Assembly (NCBI GenBank): GCA_041576975.1
Contig: JBFGJY010000010.1
Coordinates: 1-54,449, forward strand
Direction: 5' to 3'
DNA: 54,449 nt
From: JBFGJY01 sp041576975
GTDB taxonomy: Bacteria > Pseudomonadota > Gammaproteobacteria > UBA4575
Positions within the stretch are counted from its first letter, which is position 1. Each line of letters starts with the position of its first letter. The position numbers and the translations under genes were made by a program. Of the stretch, positions 36,645-45,604 are shown in pieces. A model generated the notes under the pieces. It saw only the letters and a list, made by a program, of their open reading frames with translations, was not told where the DNA came from and ran no database searches.

Positions 36645-37205
36645 ATGTCTTATTGGAAATTTATTCCTAATCTTATTACAGCCACACGTTTTGCCGCGGT
36701 GCCACTATTAGTGTGGTGGCTATTCGATGGGCAGTTCAATAATGCCTTATTGCTTTTTTTCCTCATGGGTCTATCTGATGCATTGGACGGTTATCTAGCC
36801 AAATCCTTTGGTTGGAAAACCACATTAGGCGCTTATATGGATCCAGCAGCAGACAAGGTCATGCTGATTTGTGCCTATGTCACATTAGGCGCGCTAAATC
36901 TTTTGCCACATTGGCTTGTGTTTGTTGTCATTCTCAGAGATGTTGCAATATTAGCAGGTGCACTTTCATATAACATTGCTACTCGTCGTTTAGAGATCCA
37001 GCCCACACTCATCAGCAAACTTAATACATTTATGCAAATTATATTGGTATTTGCAGTGATCTATAGTCAATTAAGTCCTCTGCCAACATTATTAATACAG
37101 ATATCTATTGGGTTAACCGTTTTTACTACAGTCGCCAGCGGTTTGGATTATTTAATAGAAGAACGAACCAGACGCGCAGCAAGGCAATCTAGTAAGCAAG
37201 CATAG
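36645..37205 (+). CDS. pgsA: CDP-alcohol phosphatidyltransferase (PgsA-like phosphatidylglycerophosphate or cardiolipin synthase)
   Basis: Membrane protein of 186 residues with four to five helices. The CDP-alcohol motif is present as DALDGYLAK, eight residues, GAYMDPAAD; the usual AR is AK here. Initiation at ATG 36645 is preferred: a GAGG at 36635-36638 is well spaced and the protein then starts MSYWKFIPNLITA, as in homologues. An in-frame ATG at 36573 would add 24 residues without a ribosome binding site. It is divergent from purM and 29 bases before hda, a common arrangement. PgsA and cardiolipin-type synthases cannot be separated by eye. Confidence 0.85.
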   Translation: MSYWKFIPNLITATRFAAVPLLVWWLFDGQFNNALLLFFLMGLSDALDGYLAKSFGWKTTLGAYMDPAADKVMLICAYVTLGALNLLPHWLVFVVILRDVAILAGALSYNIATRRLEIQPTLISKLNTFMQIILVFAVIYSQLSPLPTLLIQISIGLTVFTTVASGLDYLIEERTRRAARQSSKQA

Positions 37206-37234
37206 CCCGCATTAACTTTATTGCAAATTATTAA

Positions 37235-37954
37235 ATGGCGACTTCTTGTTCGCAGTCTTCTCTACAATATTCACTTGATATTGCATTGCGACCATTTGCA
37301 ACATTCGAGACCTTTGTTAATTCTGAGGATAATGAATTATTGTATGTGTTAAAAGAGTTAGCGCAGCCGACTATAGAACCGCGACAATATTTTCTTTGGG
37401 GGGCTTCTCAAACTGGCAAGTCACATTTATTGCAAGCGATATGTAATCAGTTCGCTTCAACAAATCAAAAAGCTGTTTACCTACCTTGTAAGGAGGTAGT
37501 AAATTTAAACTCGAATGTGCTGAATAATCTACACCAACTCGATATGATTTGTATAGATGACGTAGATCATGTGTTAGGAAATAAAGAGTGGGATCAAGCT
37601 CTATTCCAACTTATCAATGAACTTCGCGCAGCTAATAAAAGTTTGGTAATGACTGCAACTATCAATCCAAGCAATATAAAAAATTTATTACCCGATTTAG
37701 CATCTAGAATAGTATGGGGGCCAGTATATAAGTTAAATTACTTAAGAGATGAACATAAAGAAGCCGCTATAAAATTGCACGCGAAAGCACGTGGCTTTGA
37801 AGTTTCTTCAGAAGTATGTAGTTATTTACTCAAGCGCTATCCGCGTAATCTAAATAGACTTATAGAATTACTGGATCAACTTGATAAGCAGTCACTTTCT
37901 CATCAAAGAAAAGTGACGGTTCCATTTGTGAAATCGGTTTTAGGTAGTGCTTAA
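37235..37954 (+). CDS. hda: DnaA regulatory inactivator Hda
   Basis: 239-residue AAA+ protein related to the DnaA ATPase domain; with the sliding clamp it promotes ATP-DnaA hydrolysis after replication starts. The Walker A GASQTGKS lies at 56-63 and the Walker B ICIDDVDH near 107. A clamp-binding peptide of the form QYSLDI at residues 11-16 stands where E. coli has QLSLPL. No DNA-binding domain IV is present, which separates it from DnaA. It follows pgsA. Confidence 0.93.
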   Translation: MATSCSQSSLQYSLDIALRPFATFETFVNSEDNELLYVLKELAQPTIEPRQYFLWGASQTGKSHLLQAICNQFASTNQKAVYLPCKEVVNLNSNVLNNLHQLDMICIDDVDHVLGNKEWDQALFQLINELRAANKSLVMTATINPSNIKNLLPDLASRIVWGPVYKLNYLRDEHKEAAIKLHAKARGFEVSSEVCSYLLKRYPRNLNRLIELLDQLDKQSLSHQRKVTVPFVKSVLGSA

Positions 37955-38004
37955 GTAACCTTAACTATTGATTGTATGCTTTGGCTAAATAACATCAAAT
38001 AAGT

Positions 38005-38586
38005 TTAACTTGTAAACTTAGCAACTCTTTTGCCTAGTGCAAAACATAGCTTCTTTTCTGCTTCGCTGAGTTTGTTGCTGCTTTCGGGTCCGGCTAAATG
38101 ACTAGGACCATACGGAGTCCCACCCGTGGTTGTAGTAAGTAATTCTTTTTCACGATAGGGTAGGCCCACAATTATCATGCCATGATGTAACAGGGGCAGC
38201 ATCATCGAGATTAACGTGGTTTCCTGACCACCGTGTAAGCTTGAAGTGGACGTGAACACTCCCGCAGGCTTATCTGTGAGTGTACCGGATAACCATTCTG
38301 AACTGGTGCTGTCTAGAAAATATTTTAGCGGGGCAGCCATATTGCCAAAACGAGTGGGGCTACCCAATACAAGCCCATTGCACTCTTCTAGATCTGAATG
38401 CTCCACATAAGGATGCCCTTCATTTGGAATACTGTCTTCCACCGCTTCACAAGTTGCAGAAATTGAGGGTACGGTTCGAATGCGTGCATCAATTCCATCA
38501 ACAGATTTAATACCACGGGCAACATGTTGTGCCATGTCTTTCGTTGCACCGTGTCGTGAATAATAGAGAACAAGAATAGTTGGCAT
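38005..38586 (-). CDS. wrbA: NAD(P)H:quinone oxidoreductase WrbA (flavodoxin-like)
   Basis: 193-residue flavodoxin-fold protein. The FMN phosphate loop YYSRHGATKDMA lies at 8-19, GSPTRFGNMAAPLKYFLD near 75-92 and the GGQET loop near 118. WrbA-type enzymes reduce quinones by two electrons to avoid semiquinone radicals. It converges on hda and lies one base after the arsC-like gene, a pairing also known in Pseudomonas. Confidence 0.95.
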   Translation of the reverse strand: MPTILVLYYSRHGATKDMAQHVARGIKSVDGIDARIRTVPSISATCEAVEDSIPNEGHPYVEHSDLEECNGLVLGSPTRFGNMAAPLKYFLDSTSSEWLSGTLTDKPAGVFTSTSSLHGGQETTLISMMLPLLHHGMIIVGLPYREKELLTTTTGGTPYGPSHLAGPESSNKLSEAEKKLCFALGKRVAKFTS

Positions 38587-38587
38587 T

Positions 38588-38941
38588 TTACAAAATCTCT
38601 AAAACGCTTTCGGGTGGCCTACCAATCGCTGCTTTTCCATTATGAATCACAATGGGCCGTTCGATTAAAATTGGATATTCAATCATGGCGTTTAATATTT
38701 CATCTTCAGTAGAGACTTTACTAAGCCCAGCTTCTTGATAGGCGGTCTCTTTTTTTCGTAATAGTCGATCAGCGGATATACCCAATTGTCTGAGGATATC
38801 TTTTAATTCAGATTTTGAAGGAACGTCATTTAGATATTCGATGACCTCCGGTTCGGAGCCTCTCTCATTTAGTAGCTTTAATGTCATGCGGCATTTAGAA
38901 CATTTTGGATTGTAGTAGATAACCGTCTGATTATTATCCAT
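38588..38941 (-). CDS. arsC: ArsC-family reductase (glutaredoxin-type arsenate reductase)
   Basis: 117-residue thioredoxin-fold protein. The catalytic cysteine is in YNPKCSKCR, RKKETAYQE lies near residue 59, and ERPIV followed by GRPPESVL closes the protein, all typical of ArsC. The preferred ATG at 38941 has an AAGGAGA upstream on the minus strand; a longer in-frame start at 38986 adds an unlikely basic 15-residue extension. There are no other ars genes nearby, so true arsenate reduction is unproven. It is the first gene of the arsC-wrbA pair. Confidence 0.88.
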   Translation of the reverse strand: MDNNQTVIYYNPKCSKCRMTLKLLNERGSEPEVIEYLNDVPSKSELKDILRQLGISADRLLRKKETAYQEAGLSKVSTEDEILNAMIEYPILIERPIVIHNGKAAIGRPPESVLEIL

Positions 38942-39057
38942 GATGACTTTTTCTCCTTCCTTTTTCCGGTTATATTTACGTGTCATTATATTTCATCACA
39001 AGTCGTTTATCAGGGCTTGCTAACGTTAATTTGTATCACAAAGCATATGTTATCTAA

Positions 39058-39342
39058 ATGAATGATAATTCTAACCGTTTCTGTATATGTTGTATCGTTT
39101 ATGGCAGAGTCCAGGGAGTATTTTTTAGAGCCTCTACACGAAATCAAGCGCAGCAGCTTGGTATAGTTGGTCATGCTAAAAACCTGTCGGATGGTAGTGT
39201 AGAAGTAATTGCTTGTGGACAACTTGCAGCTTTAGATAAATTAAAAGAATGGCTACAAGAAGGTCCGAGTACCGCTCAAGTAACAAATATAGAATGTAAG
39301 CATATAGCGGAGCAAAACTTTTCAAATTTTCAAACATTATAA
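39058..39342 (+). CDS. yccX: Acylphosphatase
   Basis: 94-residue acylphosphatase, hydrolysing carboxyl-phosphate bonds. The signature GRVQGVFFRAST provides the phosphate-binding R24; the water-orienting N42 is in HAKNLSDGSVE. It ends two bases before the FmdB-like gene and is divergent from arsC with a short gap. Confidence 0.93.
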   Translation: MNDNSNRFCICCIVYGRVQGVFFRASTRNQAQQLGIVGHAKNLSDGSVEVIACGQLAALDKLKEWLQEGPSTAQVTNIECKHIAEQNFSNFQTL

Positions 39343-39344
39343 TT

Positions 39345-39689
39345 ATGCCTATATACGAATATGAGTGTGGAGCCTGTGGATATCGGTATGAAGCCTTGCA
39401 AAAAATCAATGAGCCATTGCTAGTAAATTGTCCAGAATGTGGAAAGTCTGCATTAAAGAAACTTGTTTCAGCAGCAGGGTTTAGGCTCAGTGGTTCAGGC
39501 TGGTATGAAACCGATTTTAAATCAGACGGTAAACGTAATTTAGCAACGCGTGATTCACAGAAAAAAAGTGACTCGAAAGAAGCCTCAAAAGATGCCAAGA
39601 AGAAGGACAAGAAAGACAGTGGTAAAAAAGCTGCTGCTGATAAAAAAAGTACAATGTCTAGTTCTAAGAAAGAGTCTAAAGACCCTTAG
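39345..39689 (+). CDS. FmdB-family zinc-ribbon protein
   Basis: 114 residues. The N-terminal putative regulatory zinc ribbon starts MPIYEYEC with cysteines C8, C11, C29 and C32. The tail (about 65-114) is very rich in Lys, Ser and Asp and is probably disordered. Small FmdB proteins are regularly found just before aspS, often with a DUF502 gene between; no DUF502 gene is present here. Function is not established. Confidence 0.9.
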   Translation: MPIYEYECGACGYRYEALQKINEPLLVNCPECGKSALKKLVSAAGFRLSGSGWYETDFKSDGKRNLATRDSQKKSDSKEASKDAKKKDKKDSGKKAAADKKSTMSSSKKESKDP

Positions 39690-39745
39690 ATTGCAGCTGA
39701 AGACTAGTAGTTTGCCTTTTATCTTATTCTACCTAAGACGTTCTA

Positions 39746-39774
39746 TTGCAAGCATACTGGTCAAAAAGTACTAT
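39746..39774 (+). promoter_or_regulatory. Candidate sigma-70 promoter of aspS
   Basis: TTGCAA at 39746-39751, a 17-base spacer and TACTAT at 39769-39774, followed by a GC-rich GCGCCGC stretch like the discriminator of stringently controlled promoters. It lies in the 142-base gap before aspS. Both hexamers match four of six consensus bases. Confidence 0.45.
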
Positions 39775-39831
39775 GCGCCGCTTACCTACATACATTTTCG
39801 ATCACCTCTATAAATATTTTTAAGGGTTACC

Positions 39832-41604
39832 ATGCGAACTCATTATTGTGGTCAGGTCACTGAAAAACTGATCGACCAAGAAATCTCAGTATGTGGGTGG
39901 GTAAACCGCAGGCGAGATCATGGTGGTGTAATTTTTATTGATCTGCGTGATCGATATGGAATTCTGCAAATCGTATTTGATCCGGACACACCAGAAATAT
40001 TTCATGTTGCAGAACATATCCGTAATGAGTACGTATTACAGGTAAATGGTCGAGTTAGAACACGTCCTGATGGAACAATTAATCCGGATTTGTCAACAGG
40101 CCAAGTCGAAGTTCTCGCAAAGTCGCTGGATGTTTTAAATGAATCAGATACTCCACCGTTTCAATTAGATGATGAAGATGTACATGAAGAAAACCGACTT
40201 CGCTATCGATATGTCGATTTACGCCGCCCATTTATGCAAGAACGTATTCGAACTAAAGCAGAAGTTGCTCGTGTGGCGCGAAAATTTTTGGATAGTCATG
40301 GTTTTTTAGAAATTGAAACCCCAATCCTAACCAAGGCAACACCAGAAGGTGCACGAGATTACTTAGTACCTAGTCGCACACAGCCAGGTTCATTTTTTGC
40401 ATTGCCGCAATCTCCTCAGTTATTTAAGCAACTGCTGATGATGAGTGGTTTTGATCGTTATTATCAAATTGTTCGTTGTTTTCGAGATGAAGATTTACGC
40501 GCAGATCGCCAACCTGAATTTACACAGTTAGATATTGAAACTTCATTTATGAATAAAGAAGAAATCATGTCAGTGATGGAGGACATGATTCATGATCTGT
40601 TTGAAAAAATTTGCAATGAATCACTTGAGAAACCATTTCCCAAGATAAGTTATGCAGATGCGATGTATCGATTTGGCACTGATAAACCTGATCTACGAAT
40701 TCCACTTGAGTTTATCGATATCACAGAAATGATGAAAAATGTGGAGTTTAAAGTTTTCAGTGGGCCCGCCAATGATGAGTCTAGCCGTGTTGTAATGTTA
40801 AAAATTCCACAAGGTTCATCGATGACTCGAAAAGAAATCGATGATTACACTGAATTCGTCAGCCTATATGGCGCCAAGGGTTTGGCGTATATTAAATGTA
40901 ATGATGTTTCTAACTTATCAGAAGGGCTGCAATCACCGATTCTTAAATTTTTGCCAGAAGATACAATTAAACAAATCATCAACCAGTCGAGTGTAGCAAA
41001 TGGTGATTTGCTATTTTTTGGCGCTGATAAAAAAGATATTGTCAATGCAGCACTAGGAGCATTGCGAGTAAAATTGGGCCATGACTTAAATATGGTTGAA
41101 CCTGCTTGGCGTCCGCTTTGGGTAGTGGAGTATCCTATGTTTGAGTGGGACCACGATACAAAACGCTGGTCTGCGTTGCATCACCCATTTACCTCACCAA
41201 CATTTAAAAAACCTCAAGACCTAATTGATAATCCTGGTGTTGCATTATCTTTGGCTTACGACATAGTGTTAAATGGTGTAGAGGTCGGTGGGGGATCGGT
41301 GCGTATTCATAAACAAGACATGCAGAATGCAGTTTTTGAGGTGTTGCAAATTAATAAAAAAGAAGCACAACAAAAGTTTGGATTTTTATTGAAGGCATTA
41401 CGTTATGGTGCACCACCGCATGGGGGTATTGCATTTGGTTTAGATCGATTGGTGATGCTAATGACAGGTAGCCAATCGATTCGTGATGTGATTCCTTTTC
41501 CAAAAACTCAAAATGCTACTTGTTTACTAACAGACGCACCGGCACAAGTGAATGAAGGACAATTAAAAGAGCTACATATTCGATTGCGAACTAAAGCTAA
41601 ATAG
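39832..41604 (+). CDS. aspS: Aspartyl-tRNA synthetase
   Basis: 590-residue class IIb synthetase, the same length as the E. coli enzyme. It has an N-terminal OB-fold anticodon-binding domain (1-110), motif 2 with CFRDEDLRADRQPEF near residue 215, a GAD insertion domain (about 285-410), the HHPFTSP segment near 447 and motif 3 GIAFGLDRLVML near 530. Whether it is strictly Asp-specific or also charges tRNA-Asn cannot be told here, and no gatCAB genes are in the window. Confidence 0.98.
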   Translation: MRTHYCGQVTEKLIDQEISVCGWVNRRRDHGGVIFIDLRDRYGILQIVFDPDTPEIFHVAEHIRNEYVLQVNGRVRTRPDGTINPDLSTGQVEVLAKSLDVLNESDTPPFQLDDEDVHEENRLRYRYVDLRRPFMQERIRTKAEVARVARKFLDSHGFLEIETPILTKATPEGARDYLVPSRTQPGSFFALPQSPQLFKQLLMMSGFDRYYQIVRCFRDEDLRADRQPEFTQLDIETSFMNKEEIMSVMEDMIHDLFEKICNESLEKPFPKISYADAMYRFGTDKPDLRIPLEFIDITEMMKNVEFKVFSGPANDESSRVVMLKIPQGSSMTRKEIDDYTEFVSLYGAKGLAYIKCNDVSNLSEGLQSPILKFLPEDTIKQIINQSSVANGDLLFFGADKKDIVNAALGALRVKLGHDLNMVEPAWRPLWVVEYPMFEWDHDTKRWSALHHPFTSPTFKKPQDLIDNPGVALSLAYDIVLNGVEVGGGSVRIHKQDMQNAVFEVLQINKKEAQQKFGFLLKALRYGAPPHGGIAFGLDRLVMLMTGSQSIRDVIPFPKTQNATCLLTDAPAQVNEGQLKELHIRLRTKAK

Positions 41605-41619
41605 TTAGTTTTGTATATT

Positions 41620-42465
41620 TCAATATGTTTTATCTTCTTCGATGATATTACGCATATCAAATACAGGAGGCTGCTCATCTAGATTGGAAGATGATGCAGA
41701 AGTTATTTTTTTCGCTTCTGCGGAGTTAGGGAATTGTTGCGCAAGTAAAAGTTTATAATTATTTGCCATTTGTGAATTGCCAATAGCTTCACTAATTTGT
41801 GCACCGAGCAAAAGTGTTTTCGGTGTTGGCCGAGCAATTTTTTCATAATGGTGTAAAAACTGTAGTGCATGTTCATATTGGTAATTAATGTATTGAATTT
41901 TAGCAAGTTGATACAATGGCACTGGTGACTTAGGATTAATTTTCAAGGCTTTTCTAAAATAATTACTTGCTTTGATAGAGTCAGGTATACCTAATACGCA
42001 AAGACCTGCATTGGTATACGCAACATCAGGTTGAGTGTTATTTTTATTTTTTGCTGCTGCTAAAAATATTTTTTCTGCCTCTAATGGTTTGTCATGTTTG
42101 CAAAGAAAGCTGCCATAATTATTTTGAGCGGCTGAGTGGCTTGGTTCAATAGATAATGCGCGTTTAAAGTAACGCTCGGCTAGCTCAGGTTGGTTATTTT
42201 TGTTGTAAATTAATCCTGCGACCGTATAGGCATCTGCTGAATTTGGGTTTACTTCTAGTGCTTGTCTTATAGAAATGAGTGCAGCATCTAATCTTCCAGC
42301 GTTCATATATTGCACACTTTGTTTTACATAGCCTTCAACTTGTCCAGGCGAATCAGGCTTTTTTGATGGTGTGCTTGAACATGAAGCAAGAATGAATATT
42401 GCAGTAAGTACACTAAGCCACAGTTGTATGTCGCAAGGAATTATTTTTCGCAATATCGAAATCAT
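41620..42465 (-). CDS. pilF: Type IV pilus biogenesis lipoprotein PilF/PilW (TPR)
   Basis: 281 residues. A lipoprotein signal peptide ends at the lipobox ILASC with C29. Five to six TPR units follow (about 40-240), for example AYTVAGLIYNK, AQNNYGSFLCK and AYTNAGLCVLG. Family members (PilF in Pseudomonas, PilW in Neisseria) help PilQ secretin reach and multimerise in the outer membrane. The usual neighbours ndk-rlmN-rodZ are absent. It converges on aspS with 15 bases between stops. Another TPR lipoprotein role is possible. Confidence 0.8.
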   Translation of the reverse strand: MISILRKIIPCDIQLWLSVLTAIFILASCSSTPSKKPDSPGQVEGYVKQSVQYMNAGRLDAALISIRQALEVNPNSADAYTVAGLIYNKNNQPELAERYFKRALSIEPSHSAAQNNYGSFLCKHDKPLEAEKIFLAAAKNKNNTQPDVAYTNAGLCVLGIPDSIKASNYFRKALKINPKSPVPLYQLAKIQYINYQYEHALQFLHHYEKIARPTPKTLLLGAQISEAIGNSQMANNYKLLLAQQFPNSAEAKKITSASSSNLDEQPPVFDMRNIIEEDKTY

Positions 42466-42550
42466 GATTTAAAATTATTAAGTTATTTGCCTTAATATGT
42501 GTAATCAAATGGTCAATTAGTTTGTTTTTTTTACAACACAAATTTGCTAT

Positions 42551-42979
42551 ATGGATTATAAACAGCCTGAATCAGTGTTAGTGGTAGTATACACGCAGAG
42601 CAGTGAGGTCTTGATGCTGCGTCGCAAGTATCCTAGTGACTTTTGGCAATCAGTAACGGGTAGTTTGGAGCGGGGAGAAAAGCCACTAGATGCGGCAATT
42701 CGTGAATTGCAAGAAGAAACAGGATTAGTAAATCAGAATATACTCGATTGCCATGTTTCACAAATTTTTGAAATTTACTCCATTTGGCGTGATCGTTATG
42801 AACCTGGTGTTACTCAGAATCTAGAACATGTATTTCGTTTACAATTGCCGGTAAAAGTCGATATCCAGCTTGACATTCGAGAGCATGAGGAGTTTCAGTG
42901 GCTACCTCGTATGCAAGCGGCCGAGTTAGCTTTTTCTTATACTAATCAAGAAGCTATTCTGCGCTGGGTGCCTGAGTAA
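42551..42979 (+). CDS. nudB: Dihydroneopterin triphosphate diphosphatase NudB
   Basis: 142-residue Nudix hydrolase. The Nudix box reads G-SLERG-E, seven residues, RELQEETGL, complete in all conserved positions (about 37-60). NudB removes pyrophosphate from dihydroneopterin triphosphate in folate synthesis. The aspS-nudB-yebC-ruvC order is that of E. coli, here interrupted by pilF on one side and a hydrolase gene on the other. Confidence 0.93.
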   Translation: MDYKQPESVLVVVYTQSSEVLMLRRKYPSDFWQSVTGSLERGEKPLDAAIRELQEETGLVNQNILDCHVSQIFEIYSIWRDRYEPGVTQNLEHVFRLQLPVKVDIQLDIREHEEFQWLPRMQAAELAFSYTNQEAILRWVPE

Positions 42980-43001
42980 TTACATTTATGAGGTATATTC
43001 G

Positions 43002-43625
43002 ATGCATGAAATAGTCGTCTGTACCCATGGAATTTGGATGAAAGGCTGGGTGATGAGGCCCCTGTCAAGATACTTAAGTGCTCATGGGCATGAATGTAAG
43101 CAATATTCTTATCACAGCGTGAGACGCACACCTAGAGAAAATGCGCTGTTGTTAGGAGAATTTGTTGACAAACTCGATGCCGATATCATCCATTTTGTAG
43201 CTCATAGTTTAGGTGGAATCATCTTGCTACATTATTTTCAATTATTTGACACGGCCAAGCCCGGTAGGGTTGTCATGCTAGGGACACCTTTGAGTGGCAG
43301 TGAAGTGGCGCGTTATGTATCTAGAATTAATTTCATAAAAACTAGCCTGTTAGGCGCAAGTGCTAAGACTTTACTTGGGAATGTACCCTCTTGGAAAGGC
43401 ACTCGACCATTAGCCGTGTTTGCGGGTACTCGAGGTAGAGGCATAGGCCAGATGCTTGGCGCACCACTGGAACAGCCCCATGATGGTACGGTTGCCGTTT
43501 CCGAAACCAAAATTGATAATTGCACGCTTCATATTCAGGTACCATATAGTCATACCGGTATGCTATTGGCTAAATCTGTTGCCGCTTCAGTAGATGAGTT
43601 CCTGCGAACCGGAAATGTCACTTAA
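43002..43625 (+). CDS. Alpha/beta hydrolase (small lipase/PGAP1-like)
   Basis: 207 residues, no signal peptide. It has an early HG oxyanion motif (H9-G10), the nucleophile elbow AHSLGG with S69, and candidate acid D161 (PHDGTVAV) and base H184 (YSHTGM), a complete alpha/beta-hydrolase triad. Related small proteins are annotated as lipases or esterases without known substrate. It sits between nudB (22 bases) and yebC (48 bases) in an otherwise E. coli-like gene order, and has a GAGGT ribosome binding site. Confidence 0.85.
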   Translation: MHEIVVCTHGIWMKGWVMRPLSRYLSAHGHECKQYSYHSVRRTPRENALLLGEFVDKLDADIIHFVAHSLGGIILLHYFQLFDTAKPGRVVMLGTPLSGSEVARYVSRINFIKTSLLGASAKTLLGNVPSWKGTRPLAVFAGTRGRGIGQMLGAPLEQPHDGTVAVSETKIDNCTLHIQVPYSHTGMLLAKSVAASVDEFLRTGNVT

Positions 43626-43673
43626 AATTTGGAAGTGCTAAAATATCGCTATTGATCTAGTAGAGGAGATTCA

Positions 43674-44420
43674 ATGGCTGGTCATAGTAAATGGGCCAAT
43701 ATTCAACATCGCAAAAAAGCGCAGGATGCCAAGCGCGGAAAATTATTCACCAGACTAATTCGTGAAATTACGGTCGCCGCCCGAATGGGGGGCTCCGACA
43801 TAAATGCCAATGCGCGCTTGCGCTTAGCGGTGGATAAAGGTCTATCAGCCAATATGCCGAAGGACACCGTGGAACGTGCCATAAAGCGTGGCGCAGGTGA
43901 GCTTGATGGTGAAAACTACGAAGAAGTGCAATACGAAGGCTATGGTCCCGGTGGTGCTGCAGTATTAGTGGACTGTATGACAGATAACCGTAATCGCACA
44001 GTTGCGGAAATTCGACATGCATTTGCTAAATACAATGGCAATCTAGGCACATCGGGTTCGGTGGCTTATTTGTTTTTTAGTGCCGGTGTGATTCAGTTCC
44101 CTCCAGGAACAGATGAAGATGCTGTGATGGAAATTGCATTAGAGTCCGGTGCCGAAGATGTGGTTAATGGCGATGATGACAGTCTCGAAGTGATTACTTC
44201 ACCTGAAAATTTTATCACTGTAAAAGAAGCACTCCTAGCATCAGATTTATCACCCGAAAATGCTGAAGTCACGATGCGTGCCAACACCACCGCGTCTTTA
44301 TCAACTAAAGATGGTGAAACGATGTTGCGCCTATTAGATGCACTAGATGAACTTGATGATGTGCAAAATGTTTATTCTAATGCTGATATACCGGATTCGG
44401 TGTTTGAGGCTGTGGCGTAA
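43674..44420 (+). CDS. yebC: YebC/TACO1-family protein
   Basis: 248 residues, opening with the family signature AGHSKWANIQHRKKAQDAKRG and continuing with RAIKRGAGE near residue 65 and YGPGGAA near 89. Family members were first called transcription regulators and are now linked to relief of ribosome stalling at polyproline stretches. A GAGGAG ribosome binding site precedes the ATG. It lies upstream of ruvC as in E. coli. Confidence 0.96.
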   Translation: MAGHSKWANIQHRKKAQDAKRGKLFTRLIREITVAARMGGSDINANARLRLAVDKGLSANMPKDTVERAIKRGAGELDGENYEEVQYEGYGPGGAAVLVDCMTDNRNRTVAEIRHAFAKYNGNLGTSGSVAYLFFSAGVIQFPPGTDEDAVMEIALESGAEDVVNGDDDSLEVITSPENFITVKEALLASDLSPENAEVTMRANTTASLSTKDGETMLRLLDALDELDDVQNVYSNADIPDSVFEAVA

Positions 44421-44437
44421 ATAGCCGATTGAGTTCA

Positions 44438-44983
44438 ATGTTATCTGTAAAAAAATTTGATGCCATTCGAATACTTGGGATTGATCCAGGATTACAAATA
44501 ACCGGTTTTGGTGTTATTGAGAGTGATGGTAGAAGCAGTCGTTATATTCACAGTGGCAATATTCGCGTTAAAAGTATTAAAGGTGGTGTAGGAATGCCAC
44601 AGAGATTAGGTTTAATTTTTCGTAAATTAACTGAAGTCATCACACAATACCAACCAGATGAAATTGCAGTAGAAGAAGTATTTATTTCACGCAATGCCTC
44701 ATCTGCGCTCAAACTTGGTCATGCACGTGGTGCAGCGATAAGTGCAGCAGTGCAGACCCACATACCTGTAAGTGAATATAGTGCGCGATCTGTTAAACAA
44801 GCTGTAGTTGGCAATGGGGCAGCGAATAAAGAACAAATTCAACATATGGTACTTCGCTTGTTGGCATTGCGCGGGGCACTGCAAACAGATGAAGCAGATG
44901 CTTTGGCCGTGTCTTTATGTCATGCACATACATCTTTATTGATGGGTAACCAACGAACTTCCATCGTCAGGAGCTATGTATGA
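44438..44983 (+). CDS. ruvC: Holliday junction resolvase RuvC
   Basis: 181 residues with the preferred ATG at 44438; a TTG three codons upstream is possible but unnecessary. The RNase H-like acidic residues are in GIDPGL (D15), AVEEVF near 74 and DEADALAVSL near 150. RuvC cuts Holliday junctions in complex with RuvAB. The stop overlaps ruvA by four bases (ATGA). Confidence 0.97.
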   Translation: MLSVKKFDAIRILGIDPGLQITGFGVIESDGRSSRYIHSGNIRVKSIKGGVGMPQRLGLIFRKLTEVITQYQPDEIAVEEVFISRNASSALKLGHARGAAISAAVQTHIPVSEYSARSVKQAVVGNGAANKEQIQHMVLRLLALRGALQTDEADALAVSLCHAHTSLLMGNQRTSIVRSYV

Positions 44984-45579
44984 TTGGTTGCTTACAAGGA
45001 GAAATCATAGAAAAACAACCCCCACATCTTTTGGTCGATGTAAGAGGTGTTGGATATGAATTAGAAGCTCCGATGTCTACGTTTTATGAGTTACCGGATT
45101 GCGGTGAAAGCGTCATGCTTTATACGCATTTACTAGTACGCGATGATGCACATACCTTATATGCATTTAAACACGTTCAAGATCGGAGCCTGTTTCGAAA
45201 TTTATTAAAAGTTAATGGTGTAGGTGCCAAAATGGCATTGGCCATTCTTTCGGGGATGGATGTCCGTGCGTTTACGGATTGCATTCATAATGGTGATGCA
45301 GATGCATTGATACGACTTCCGGGCGTAGGCCGAAAAACAGCTGAACGACTGATAATCGATATGCGAGATCGGTTGGATAAAGCTTCCACAATCAATTCTG
45401 TAAGCAATAGTAAGAATGGAGGCCAGCGCCAGCATAGTCCTATTGAAGATGCGGTGTCGGCACTTATTTCATTAGGTTACAAACCGAATGATGCAAGTTG
45501 TATGGTAAGTAAAGTCGATACACAAAACCAAAACAGCGAAAATATCATTCGCTTAGCGTTAAAGTCCAGTCTGTCATGA
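44980..45579 (+). CDS. ruvA: Holliday junction branch migration subunit RuvA
   Basis: 199 residues. An N-terminal OB fold (1-60) is followed by two helix-hairpin-helix motifs (VNGVGAKMA near 73 and LPGVGRKTAERL near 108). A variable linker leads to the C-terminal RuvB-binding domain (about 150-199). ATG overlaps the ruvC stop; ruvB follows 25 bases downstream. Confidence 0.97.
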   Translation: MIGCLQGEIIEKQPPHLLVDVRGVGYELEAPMSTFYELPDCGESVMLYTHLLVRDDAHTLYAFKHVQDRSLFRNLLKVNGVGAKMALAILSGMDVRAFTDCIHNGDADALIRLPGVGRKTAERLIIDMRDRLDKASTINSVSNSKNGGQRQHSPIEDAVSALISLGYKPNDASCMVSKVDTQNQNSENIIRLALKSSLS

Positions 45580-45604
45580 AAGGATTATCGGGGGTATAAG
45601 TTAG

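Noticed and set aside
38942..38986. 15-residue N-terminal extension of the ArsC-like protein
   Set aside because: Very basic and unlike ArsC; ATG 38941 follows an AAGGAGA.
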